A stretch of DNA of 64,000 bases from an uncultured Bacteroides sp. GTDB taxonomy: Bacteria > Bacteroidota > Bacteroidia > Bacteroidales > Bacteroidaceae. How positions within the stretch are numbered: the stretch's first letter is position 1; each line of letters opens with the position of its first letter. The notes below the pieces were generated by a model that saw nothing but the letters and a program-made list of their open reading frames with translations, was not told where the DNA came from and made no database searches. The DNA lies in NCBI GenBank assembly GCA_900552075.1, contig URYL01000008.1:1-64000 (forward strand), written 5' to 3'. The position numbers and the translations under genes are program-made. Of this stretch, positions 1-7,132 are shown piece by piece.

Positions 1-35
1 AAGCCCATGAATAAAAAACTTAAAGACATACTTCC

Positions 36-818
36 ATGAAAAAGATACATTTTACTGACCGCTACCTGCTCAATCCGCGTCATCCGGTAACGGTATTCGT
101 CATCGGAGCCGGAGGTACCGGCTCACAAGTGATAACCAATCTGGCACGCATGAGCATGGCACTTCAGGCATTGGGCCATCCGGGATTACATGTCACCGTA
201 TTCGATCCCGACACAGTAAGCCAGGCCAATATAGGACGCCAGCTTTTCAGTGAGACGGAACTGGGACTGAACAAAGCCGTATCACTAGTCACACGCATCA
301 ACCGTTTCTTCGGATACGCATGGACTGCCGAACCGCAATGTTTTCCTACCAGGAATTTTTCTGAAGACAGCACAGCAAATATCATCATAACCTGTACGGA
401 CAATATACGTTCACGTCTTACGCTTTGGAAGTTTCTGAAGAAAGTCCGCAAAGAAAACTTCAGTGACCATTCGGCTCCCATATACTGGATGGATTTCGGG
501 AACAGCCAGACAAAAGGACAGGTCATCATCGGGACGGTACGTGAGAAAGTTCTCCAACCTTCTTCACAGGAATATATTCCCATGCCTAAAATGAATGTCA
601 TCACCGAGGAAGTGGACTATGCAAAAATCAAGGAAAAAGAATCAGGACCAAGCTGTTCCCTGTCGGAAGCCCTGGAAAAACAGGATCTGTTCATTAACTC
701 CACACTGGCACATATCGGATGTGACCTGCTCTGGAAAATGTTCAAGGAAGGAAAGACACTGTATCGCGGTGTCTATGTCAATCTGGATACATTGAAAATG
801 ACCGCAATCCCGGTGTAA
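36..818 (+). CDS. PRTRC system ThiF family protein
   Basis: An E1/ThiF-like adenylating-fold protein of 260 residues. Near the N-terminus it shows the nucleotide-binding glycine motif VIGAGGTGS (about residues 22-30), followed by an acidic FDPDTV segment and N-x-x-R-Q, as in ThiF/MoeB/E1 enzymes. The later TCTDNIRSR segment is also typical. The family is known as the ThiF component of PRTRC gene clusters, which are carried by plasmids and integrative elements; the biochemical role of these clusters is not established. The other PRTRC genes would lie left of the window. The start is the ATG that directly precedes the Lys-Lys-Ile-His N-terminus. A hairpin terminator follows the stop. Base composition is more GC-balanced than in the next gene. 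Confidence 0.85.
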   Translation: MKKIHFTDRYLLNPRHPVTVFVIGAGGTGSQVITNLARMSMALQALGHPGLHVTVFDPDTVSQANIGRQLFSETELGLNKAVSLVTRINRFFGYAWTAEPQCFPTRNFSEDSTANIIITCTDNIRSRLTLWKFLKKVRKENFSDHSAPIYWMDFGNSQTKGQVIIGTVREKVLQPSSQEYIPMPKMNVITEEVDYAKIKEKESGPSCSLSEALEKQDLFINSTLAHIGCDLLWKMFKEGKTLYRGVYVNLDTLKMTAIPV

Positions 819-824
819 TGACGG

Positions 825-863
825 AAGTGACCGTATCATCTTTCCATCAGAATACGGTCACTT
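825..863 (+). terminator. Rho-independent-type hairpin after the ThiF gene
   Basis: A perfect 12-bp stem (825-836 with 852-863) with a 15-nt loop begins seven bases after the ThiF stop codon. It is followed by an AT-rich but not T-only tail. It probably ends the PRTRC operon. Confidence 0.7.
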
Positions 864-916
864 ATTCTATTTGCTGCTTATTATTTACATCTGAAATATC
901 TTTTCCAAAAGTAGCC

Positions 917-948
917 TTTTGCTTATTCATTTTTTATTTGTATATTTG
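917..948 (+). promoter_or_regulatory. Bacteroidetes-type promoter for the 971 gene
   Basis: TTTTG at 917-921 and TATATTTG at 941-948 are separated by 19 nt. This matches the known -33 (TTTG) and -7 (TAnnTTTG) elements of Bacteroidetes housekeeping promoters. The expected start of transcription is about 955, giving a short leader to the ATG at 971. Confidence 0.6.
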
Positions 949-970
949 AGAAGAAAAACATAACTTTTTT

Positions 971-1423
971 ATGAACGCAGAAAATTTAAGAATAGGAGAC
1001 TATGTACATATCCATTTTCTCAAAAACACAACTACTGAACAAGCCAAAGTTGAGAATATCGATATTGAAAATAACACCATTATTTTGGTAAATCAAAGAA
1101 AAGATACAATTAAGATTGATACTGAAGATAAATGGGAACAGATAAAACCAATTCCATTAGATGAAAGTGTATTGAAACAGTTTGGATACAAGGATTCTAT
1201 TAAGACTGTATATGGCCTAGTTAATAAAAATGTATATGAAAAAGTATACATATTTAAAGATAGGTCACCTATATTAGTAACTTTAATTTATGAAGATGGT
1301 GTATTTAAACTGGTACAAAGTGATGATGAAGCTTTTTATGGATGTAAGACGAAACCCTCGTTTCAAGATCTTCACATTTTTCAACACTATCTTTCTGATA
1401 ATATGTACATTAATAATATATAG
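971..1423 (+). CDS. Mobile-element hypothetical protein, RIGN-type
   Basis: A 150-residue cytoplasmic protein with no catalytic motif that I can name. It begins with ENLRIGDYV, has KPIPLDESVLKQFGY in the middle (about residues 54-68) and LHIFQHYL near the end. This order resembles a widespread small protein of Bacteroidales prophages and integrative elements that carries R-I-G-N, I-P-L-T-E-E-x-L-x-x-F-G-F and a C-terminal HQLQNLYF motif; here the last motif is diverged. Function is unknown in that group as well. The gene is much more AT-rich than its left neighbour and has its own promoter, so it looks like separately acquired cargo. Confidence 0.7.
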   Translation: MNAENLRIGDYVHIHFLKNTTTEQAKVENIDIENNTIILVNQRKDTIKIDTEDKWEQIKPIPLDESVLKQFGYKDSIKTVYGLVNKNVYEKVYIFKDRSPILVTLIYEDGVFKLVQSDDEAFYGCKTKPSFQDLHIFQHYLSDNMYINNI

Positions 1424-1452
1424 ACAAGAATCTTAAATAAAAAACATTTCAA

Positions 1453-1659
1453 AACAATCAGACAGGAGGGTGTTGCAAAACTCAAACGAGTATTTTAAAA
1501 AGTTACAGATTGAAACATCACATATTAAAAATCGCAGTAAAATCAGAAAATAATGTATATACATAAGCTGTTTTACATTGATTCTTTATTGCCAAGTTTC
1601 AATTTATAAGTTTTTTGAATTTAATACTTAGTTTTGCAACACCCTCCTGTCTGATTGTT
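1453..1659. mobile_element. MITE-like element with 30-bp terminal inverted repeats
   Basis: Positions 1453-1482 and 1630-1659 are perfect 30-bp inverted repeats flanking 147 bp of AT-rich sequence with no gene. The repeats contain GGGTGTTGCAAAACT, which resembles insertion-sequence ends. I could not identify a clear target-site duplication. Together with 1660-1756, where I see nothing, this fills the gene-free stretch between 1423 and 1757. It could instead be a long-looped structured RNA, but the repeat length and perfection favour a non-autonomous transposable element or an IS remnant. Confidence 0.55.
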
Positions 1660-1756
1660 ATTTTATTTCAATTCAAAGAATTGGTATCGTCTCATTTACT
1701 CATTTTCTACTGTTCATTATACTTATTTTCCATGTGCCAGTATCACATCCATTCCA

Positions 1757-2056
1757 TTAACAACTTTTATCCTTACCACGCTGGAGGAGGAAACTCTGTA
1801 TCTCTGAGGCGAGATAGAATGATTTTCCGTTCTTTTCCACCGAGTAATATTTAATCTTGCCCTCTTGCCTGTAACGTGCCAAAGTTCTTTGTGACACACC
1901 AAGGAGTTCTGCCAAATCGACATTATCAAGCAGTCTATCTCCGTTCATACATTCTTTCAGACGGTTCATCTGATCCAGTTTCTTTTCAATGCGAGCAAAT
2001 CCCTCTACCATTGTACCTATCAGTTTTTCGAGTATCTCATTATCTATATATGACAT
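1757..2056 (-). CDS. Helix-turn-helix domain protein (MerR/excisionase type)
   Basis: A 99-residue protein with a short N-terminal helical segment (residues 1-35, heptad-like, possibly dimerising). A winged-helix/MerR-like DNA-binding domain follows: LAELLGVSQRTLARYRQEGKI at about residues 48-68 and a YLASEIQSFL wing/helix after it. Proteins of this shape are common in Bacteroidales conjugative and mobilisable elements, next to integrase or mobilisation genes, where they act as excisionases or small regulators. It is one of three small DNA-binding proteins in a row on this strand. The ATG start is supported by the complete N-terminal helix. Confidence 0.75.
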   Translation of the reverse strand: MSYIDNEILEKLIGTMVEGFARIEKKLDQMNRLKECMNGDRLLDNVDLAELLGVSQRTLARYRQEGKIKYYSVEKNGKSFYLASEIQSFLLQRGKDKSC

Positions 2057-2214
2057 AATTCCAATGTTTAAGTGAATAAATCGATACTCCCGTTGTGCGC
2101 ACTCTAAGAGTATGTACTTATAGTAGTGAAAATAGTATGCCTTAATTTCAGATAATGTCTAAAAATATATTATACCCTGATAATCAAGCATGTAAATTTT
2201 ATCTGTTTCATATT

Positions 2215-2236
2215 AGTGTAAACCGGAAGTGTAAAC
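2215..2236. repeat. Short direct repeat between two HTH genes
   Basis: AGTGTAAAC occurs at 2215-2223 and again at 2228-2236, a 13-bp period, in the AT-rich gap between two small DNA-binding protein genes. It may be an operator for one of them. This rests on pattern only. Confidence 0.3.
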
Positions 2237-2323
2237 TTTGAAATGCAGAATTGATAACAGGTTAACAACATTGATATCCGATACTATATGATAATATGTT
2301 TCCATATGAATACTTATACCAGA

Positions 2324-2632
2324 TTATACTTTATCTGTACTACCAGACACTAACTGTTCATGTGCCCATTCTACAAGAGATTTACGAGAAAAAACCAGTT
2401 TGTTTCCATACTTCATAAAAGGAATCTGTCCGAGTGAAGTCATTTTATACAGCTTAGCTTTAGAAGTAGGAAATCCATGCTCATCCAATACCTTCAATGC
2501 ACTAGATAAATTCAAAGTATCAGGTAATCCAGATGAAATTGTTTCTTTATTATTCCCTGAATAATATTTTGAAATAGCTCTGAATACGATTTCTTCAATT
2601 TGTTCTTCTGTTGCAACTATAATACCTGCCAT
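2324..2632 (-). CDS. Helix-turn-helix excisionase-like protein
   Basis: About 102 residues from the ATG at 2632; a TTG six bases further up at 2638 would add only two residues. The C-terminal half has the typical excisionase/MerR-like layout: LDEHGFPTSKAKLYKMTSLG for the helix-turn-helix, then PFMKYGNKLVFSRKSLVEWA for the wing and last helix. The family binds DNA and usually controls excision or mobilisation of Bacteroidales elements. It lies between two other small DNA-binding genes on the same strand, and the recombinase gene is 2.2 kb upstream. Confidence 0.75.
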   Translation of the reverse strand: MAGIIVATEEQIEEIVFRAISKYYSGNNKETISSGLPDTLNLSSALKVLDEHGFPTSKAKLYKMTSLGQIPFMKYGNKLVFSRKSLVEWAHEQLVSGSTDKV

Positions 2633-2756
2633 AATCAAACATTTTGCGGATTAACTACTCGATTTTACCCCTATTACTTCAGAGGTTTCAAGACAAAGAA
2701 ATTATAAAAACAAATAGTATTCAAACAGGAAAACATATATACAAGCTATGACATTT

Positions 2757-2834
2757 AATGACAAAAACCGTCATTTAAAGACAAATGAAAATGCCATTTC
2801 AAGGAGCTGTCATCAAAAGTCCTTAAAATGGCAT
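2757..2834. repeat. Cluster of inverted repeats upstream of the excisionase-like gene
   Basis: The gap 2633-2866 holds AATGAC (2757-2762) facing GTCATT (2770-2775), and ATGCCATTT (2791-2799) facing AAATGGCAT (2826-2834). The latter is a 9-bp perfect stem with a 26-nt loop. This could be an operator, an origin of transfer or a recombination arm-site region of the element; the sequence alone does not decide. Confidence 0.3.
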
Positions 2835-2866
2835 CAAATTGCAACTATTATATAGATGATAAAAAA

Positions 2867-3274
2867 TTATTGCTTTTGTTTTCTAAGTTGAGAAATAACC
2901 TCATTTACATCAAAAAACTTAAGATTATCATATGATTTCTCACTATATTTTATCAGACCATCCTTTAGCCACTTGTTCACAGTTGCAGGAGTAACTTTCA
3001 TCCATTTTGAAAGATGAATATTTGTTATCAAATAATAACCGTTCAACTGTGTCAATTTATGCTTATTTGCAGAAAATCCACGCTGTAGACGGTCAACAAG
3101 TGTATCTATATCCTTTTTTAAAATTTGTGGAGCCGGTTTATTTTCTTTAATCGTCAATTCTATAGACTTCATATCAAAATTATTCAATTGAGGCAGCTTG
3201 GATAACTCCTCTATGATATGAACTGCACACTTCAAATCCTGAATCTTGAATATTAATTGCTTCCGTCTTGGCAT
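2867..3274 (-). CDS. Small HTH protein of the integrative element
   Basis: A 135-residue protein, rich in Lys. The C-terminal 60 residues look like a DNA-binding helix-turn-helix: LSKWMKVTPATVNKWLKDGLI (about residues 88-108) followed by FFDVNEVISQL. The N-terminal part is helical with no recognised motif. Its start (ATG at 3274) lies inside the end of the upstream AlbA_2/ATPase gene, a 22-nt overlap, so the two are probably co-transcribed and translationally coupled. The likely role is as a regulator or accessory DNA-binding protein of the element; the target is unknown. Confidence 0.65.
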   Translation of the reverse strand: MPRRKQLIFKIQDLKCAVHIIEELSKLPQLNNFDMKSIELTIKENKPAPQILKKDIDTLVDRLQRGFSANKHKLTQLNGYYLITNIHLSKWMKVTPATVNKWLKDGLIKYSEKSYDNLKFFDVNEVISQLRKQKQ

Positions 3275-4806
3275 AGTAGTGATTTTCCTTTTTCAGTGGT
3301 ATAATATTTCTGCAAACGGCTGTTAGGCTTATCAGGAACAGTCATTGCCAACAATCCTTCCTCAATCAGAGGGTTTATATATTTATTCCTAAATTTAGTC
3401 CGATTACTAAAGTGCAGCAAAGTAATAATTTCCATTAGAGACTTTTCCGATATACAAGTTTTAAGAATTGTCTGTATTTCTCCCCGACTTAGAGCCAACT
3501 TAGTCCCAACTTGGTCCCAACTTGGTCCCAACTTAGTCCCAACTTGGTCCTGACCTGTCTGAATATTTTTTGCAAACTCAAACTCTTTAGGATCACGATA
3601 GGTAATAGAAAAGACAAACTCCTCTCCACTACGAATCTCTATCTCAGAGTTTTCAAAGTATAACGGAGCATATTTCCGAATATTTTTCTGTCCGGAACCA
3701 AGTTCCTCAGCCCATTTCATTTCACGGAATACCTTTGTTATTAGCGGATTCTTTGTACGAGTACGCCAGTCATTTATATCAATATCCCCTGTTTGGAAAG
3801 GTTTCGTCCAATTCTCTGTTATTACTCGATCACGAAATATAAGGAACTTATTGCTATATGAACTGATATACTCACGATGCAGAAGTGTATTCGAGATTAT
3901 TTCTCTGAATATCATTACCCGTAAGTCCAAACGATCTATTCCATTATCCGCCAAACGAAACTTATCAGGCATGTTGCGTTGCACGAAATTCAACAAACGA
4001 ATATATGACTGAATCAAATTTACGCATATCATATCCCGGTCATTGTAACGAATATCAGGGTCAGTCGGAAGCGGATGCAAAAAACGCTCGTAAGACATGC
4101 TACGATAAATGGCATCCGTACGATGCCACGGACAACAGTTCAGAATAGTCTGTTCCTTGCCAAATAAAAGAATAGCAGCCAACTTATATCCTTCCCTATT
4201 TGTTCCCCGTTGCTTACCCCAGAACAGGCTTTTCAGGAATTCTTCATTTGTCATGCTCAACCACGGATGATTGGAGTTATGAATAGAAATGTGGCTACGC
4301 ATAATCTTGAACGATTCTTCATCCATATCTGCAAATGTTACATCGGGAAATACTTCATTTTCGGAAGACTCCTTTTCTTTTCGCATGAACATGTTCTTAA
4401 CCAGATAAGTATGCTTTGACACATCATTGTCTGCATCACCCCAACGGTCATAAAAACGGTTCTTATATCTATGTACCTGTTCACTCTCTGGCACACTCAG
4501 ATACAGGATAATCTTACCGTCAATCTCTGTCTGCTCCGGCGTGATTGGCATTGGAGGAAGAAACAGTTCAGGATTATTCAGTGTATTGATAATACTTTTG
4601 GTCATATCTGTTACGCATTTAGGGTTAATTCCTAATATAGCCCCATCATCATCCACTCCTAAAAAGATATATCCTCCCTCTGCATTCAGAAAAGAACATA
4701 CCGTTTCATACACGGAAGCCGAAACCTTATCCGTGCATTTCTTAAATTCTACTTGTCTATTCTCGCCATGCAAAAGCAAGTCTTTTATTTTATTTGTTGA
4801 TAACAT
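3253..4806 (-). CDS. AlbA_2 / RecG-like ATP-binding transcriptional regulator with 11-bp repeat
   Basis: A 517-residue protein. Residues about 1-130 form an AlbA_2 (Schlafen-related) putative DNA-binding domain, seen as GENRQVEFKK, LNAEGGYIFLGVDDDG and RFYDRWGDAD. Residues about 290-410 match the RecG-like HATPase_c_4 region: EIISNTLLHREY, then EELGSGQKNIRKY. Residues about 419-439 are a low-complexity linker encoded by 11-bp tandem repeats. The last 77 residues form a winged-helix-like domain. The family is a set of predicted regulators common on mobile elements. Because the repeat unit is not a multiple of three, gain or loss of a unit would change the frame of the C-terminal domain. The gene is followed by an overlapping small HTH gene and preceded by the integrase with a 10-nt gap. 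Confidence 0.8.
   Translation of the reverse strand: MLSTNKIKDLLLHGENRQVEFKKCTDKVSASVYETVCSFLNAEGGYIFLGVDDDGAILGINPKCVTDMTKSIINTLNNPELFLPPMPITPEQTEIDGKIILYLSVPESEQVHRYKNRFYDRWGDADNDVSKHTYLVKNMFMRKEKESSENEVFPDVTFADMDEESFKIMRSHISIHNSNHPWLSMTNEEFLKSLFWGKQRGTNREGYKLAAILLFGKEQTILNCCPWHRTDAIYRSMSYERFLHPLPTDPDIRYNDRDMICVNLIQSYIRLLNFVQRNMPDKFRLADNGIDRLDLRVMIFREIISNTLLHREYISSYSNKFLIFRDRVITENWTKPFQTGDIDINDWRTRTKNPLITKVFREMKWAEELGSGQKNIRKYAPLYFENSEIEIRSGEEFVFSITYRDPKEFEFAKNIQTGQDQVGTKLGPSWDQVGTKLALSRGEIQTILKTCISEKSLMEIITLLHFSNRTKFRNKYINPLIEEGLLAMTVPDKPNSRLQKYYTTEKGKSLLCQDGSN
3489..3550. repeat. 11-bp tandem repeat inside the AlbA_2 gene
   Basis: About five and a half copies of an 11-bp unit (TTGGTCCCAAC or TTAGTCCCAAC on the plus strand) run from a degenerate first copy at 3489-3499 through 3550. 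On the coding strand, three units read as an 11-residue Asp-Gln-Val-Gly-Thr-Lys-Leu-type repeat. Confidence 0.85.
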
Positions 4807-4816
4807 ACCGTTTCCT

Positions 4817-6067
4817 TTATAATACTTTTACCGCTTCGTCTATTACGCTACTGGCAAAGCTATCCAAATAAGTATTGGTCGTTGACAAATCACTATGACC
4901 CAATATCTGTGAGATAACTTCACGTGGTACTTGATTGTCCTGTAAAGTCATAGCCATTGTATGACGGCTCACATAACTGGTCAGCTTCATGTCCGTAATC
5001 CCTAAAGTCTGCGCTAAATTAGCCAAATTCTTGTTATTACGTCCAAAACGGCTACGAATATGATTATATAATTGTTCTCCTTTATATCCTGGAATAGAAA
5101 CGATTGGTAATAAATAATCTTCTACCAAAATTGTATTAGAAGCAAACCAGTCCATCAATTCCTGAATTTCAGAAGTTATCTTAATCTGAATAGGTTTTAC
5201 TTTCTTTGCTTCTTTTGTCTTATTTCGTTTATAAACAATATAGCTTCCACCATTATAACGGATTATATTGTTTTTAGTCAACAGTGCAGCGTCAATAAAC
5301 GATATTCCATAACAATAATAAGAAAATAGGAACAAACGTCTTGCAAGCTCTTGAGCATGACTTTTAACAGCAGTATGTTTCAGTTTATCCATATCTTCAT
5401 GTGGCAAATAGCGCTTTGCTGTTTCTTCTTCCAAGGCAGAGATATTAAAACCTCCTTTTCCAAAAGGATAGGTGACTTCAGAAGCCTCCTGATCTTGTAT
5501 AGCCTTATTTAAAATTGCACGCAGAGCTTTGAAATAATATTTCCGGGTATTTCCTTTACACTCTCGTTTCTGAAGAAACACATCGAAAGCCTTTACATAT
5601 TTAATGTCTATTTCAGAAAACACTTTCTTATCAAACTTACTATCAAACAATTCAAGCATATGTAAAGTACGACTATAACAAACTGAATTTCCTACATGAC
5701 CAGTATCCTTTAACGTAGTTATTGTCTTATTGAAATAATCCTTTACTTTACCTTTTGAGGCCTTATTCAAAAATGCTTCTTCAAACTGATTTAAAGTCCA
5801 ATCAACCCTTTCTATTTCAAAGTTGCGAAATATTTCATTAATCTGGGTTTCTATTTCAGATAATCTTGCATTCCATATTTTAAATTTAGGTACAATTTTC
5901 TTATCAGAAACAAATCGACCATCAGATTCATTCCACTGCTCTTTTGTTGAAACCAATCCAGTTCGTATTAACTTACTTTTTCTTTCTTTAGTAATTCTAA
6001 TAGAAACCGGAAAACTGCCATCTTTACGTTCATTACCCGCAAACAGAATAAACTTGTATGTTGCCAT
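4817..6067 (-). CDS. Tyrosine recombinase / integrase of the element (IntDOT-like)
   Basis: A 416-residue site-specific recombinase. The N-terminal part carries an arm-site binding region, then a SAM-like core-binding domain (about residues 105-205), then the catalytic domain. Visible catalytic features are the box with SYVSRHTMAM (Arg-His), the ILGHSDLSTTNTYLDSF end with GHS and the nucleophilic Tyr, and a Lys-rich beta-hairpin. At the position of the first catalytic Arg it has YGISFID, with Ser where most tyrosine recombinases have Arg. The same substitution is known in the CTnDOT integrase group, so it does not argue for inactivity. The gene starts 160 bp from the tRNA-Pro remnant, as expected for an integrase next to its attachment site. 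Confidence 0.9.
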   Translation of the reverse strand: MATYKFILFAGNERKDGSFPVSIRITKERKSKLIRTGLVSTKEQWNESDGRFVSDKKIVPKFKIWNARLSEIETQINEIFRNFEIERVDWTLNQFEEAFLNKASKGKVKDYFNKTITTLKDTGHVGNSVCYSRTLHMLELFDSKFDKKVFSEIDIKYVKAFDVFLQKRECKGNTRKYYFKALRAILNKAIQDQEASEVTYPFGKGGFNISALEEETAKRYLPHEDMDKLKHTAVKSHAQELARRLFLFSYYCYGISFIDAALLTKNNIIRYNGGSYIVYKRNKTKEAKKVKPIQIKITSEIQELMDWFASNTILVEDYLLPIVSIPGYKGEQLYNHIRSRFGRNNKNLANLAQTLGITDMKLTSYVSRHTMAMTLQDNQVPREVISQILGHSDLSTTNTYLDSFASSVIDEAVKVL

Positions 6068-6229
6068 AGATATAGGTGTTATATTTATTTTCCTACAACA
6101 AATCTACAACATTTTAAGCAAAAACCATCAAAACAGAAGAAAATTTATAGAAATTAAATAGTTGATTATCAATAAAAACCATGCTGAAAATCAAACAAAT
6201 ACAAAAAACATATATCATAAAATAAGCCC

Positions 6230-6271
6230 CTGGGGGGCGTGTGGTCGCTGGTTCGAATCCAGTCACCCCGA
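6230..6271 (+). other. 3' half of tRNA-Pro(GGG): integration attachment site remnant
   Basis: From 6230 the sequence reads as the 3' half of a tRNA: anticodon loop 6230-6236 with anticodon GGG at 6232-6234, 3' anticodon strand 6237-6241, variable loop 6242-6246, T-stem 6247-6251 and 6259-6263 around the TTCGAAT loop, 3' acceptor strand 6264-6270, discriminator A at 6271. No D-arm, 5' acceptor strand or pairing 5' anticodon strand precedes it; the upstream bases are AT-rich. This is what remains at the distal end when an element integrates into the anticodon region of a tRNA and carries a replacement 3' half. The complete tRNA-Pro should therefore stand at the element's other end, left of the window. 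Confidence 0.8.
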
Positions 6272-6276
6272 CTGGG

Positions 6277-6314
6277 AAAAAGCATTGATAATCTGATGAT
6301 TGTCGATGCTTTTT
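6277..6314 (+). terminator. Terminator of the original tRNA-Pro gene
   Basis: A 17-bp stem with two G-U pairs (6277-6293 with 6298-6314) and a TGAT loop runs into T-rich sequence to 6320. It lies immediately after the tRNA remnant, so it was probably the terminator of the interrupted tRNA. The rest of 6315-6446 holds only a short repeated GTAAACC motif and a weak inverted repeat near 6424-6447. Confidence 0.8.
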
Positions 6315-6446
6315 TGTTTTTAAGCATATCGCTGTAAGTGGCGGTTTAATCGAGCAAATTAAGCCCAAAAGTAAACCAAGAAGTAAACCAAAAAGCACAA
6401 GAAACCACTACCTATTTTAGGGAAGGGGAATATACTTTCCTTCCCC

Positions 6447-6902
6447 TCAACGCATTTTATAAGCCAATACAGAATAAGCCACAAATGTAAAGGCCATCAG
6501 TACCACACCGAACACAGAGATATAAATTGCATTTTCAAAGGTCTCTGCAAGCAACTTCCCTAAATTCAGACAGCCGATTGCCACATTCCAAAATTGGCAT
6601 AACCGGATAGCCAACACATATTGCCGCCCCACATTTGCCTCTGTTACCCGAAAGGCAAATCTATAGTATCGGACGGGTACAAACATACTACAGCCCAGCA
6701 CTAAAAATAAAAGTAACATCACAAAACCTGCCGCACCGTTTTCCTGAAAAAACAGTCCACCTGTCTGTTCACTTCGGTACAGTATGTATATCCAACCCGC
6801 CAATACCGGCAGAAAAGCGATTCCTGTCAGCAAATAGTCGAACACGCTCCGCTGATACCGGACATCACGACCGCTCCCTGAATAAAATCCCAAATTAATC
6901 AT
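6447..6902 (-). CDS. Small integral membrane protein of the SPFH operon
   Basis: A 151-residue protein with four likely membrane-spanning segments (about residues 22-42, 60-78, 100-118 and 127-147). I recognise no enzymatic motif. It is the last gene of a three-gene group SPFH protein, ribbon-helix-helix protein, membrane protein, and overlaps the end of the middle gene by 8 nt. That points to co-translation and a shared role in the membrane. Function unknown. Confidence 0.7.
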   Translation of the reverse strand: MINLGFYSGSGRDVRYQRSVFDYLLTGIAFLPVLAGWIYILYRSEQTGGLFFQENGAAGFVMLLLFLVLGCSMFVPVRYYRFAFRVTEANVGRQYVLAIRLCQFWNVAIGCLNLGKLLAETFENAIYISVFGVVLMAFTFVAYSVLAYKMR

Positions 6903-7110
6903 CAGTTTCTTCTTCCTCTAATTTTTTCCGGTTACTTTTCTTCAATCTCCCGCTTTTACGCAAGGCCTCATTGATAATCCACTGCAATTGTCCATTGGTG
7001 CTGCGGAATTCATCAGCTGCCCACTTTTCTATCGCATCCATCGTGGCAGCGTCTACCCGCAGCACAAAGCTCTTGGTTGTATTTTCTTTTTTGGGCACTA
7101 TTATCCTCAC
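6895..7110 (-). CDS. Arc-type ribbon-helix-helix DNA-binding protein
   Basis: A 71-residue protein starting with GTG at 7110; no in-frame ATG fits better. It has the Arc/MetJ ribbon-helix-helix pattern: KSFVLRVDAATMDAIEKWAADE for strand and first helix, STNGQLQWIINEALRKSGR for the second helix, then a charged tail (KKSNRKKLEEEETDD). Such proteins bind DNA as dimers of dimers and often regulate their own operon. It sits between an SPFH gene (22-nt gap) and a membrane protein gene (8-nt overlap). It resembles an antitoxin in size, but no toxin-like partner is seen. Confidence 0.8.
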   Translation of the reverse strand: MRIIVPKKENTTKSFVLRVDAATMDAIEKWAADEFRSTNGQLQWIINEALRKSGRLKKSNRKKLEEEETDD

Positions 7111-7132
7111 TTAAAATTAAACGACCAGATTT

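Noticed and set aside
1615..1854. Plus-strand frame of 79 codons
   Set aside because: It starts in the inverted repeat and runs opposite to the HTH gene at 1757-2056, whose domain is clear.
6114..6398. Minus-strand open frame of 94 codons with a GVTGFEPATTRPP segment
   Set aside because: It is the antisense of the tRNA-Pro remnant and its terminator; this peptide is a well-known artefact of reading tRNA ends.
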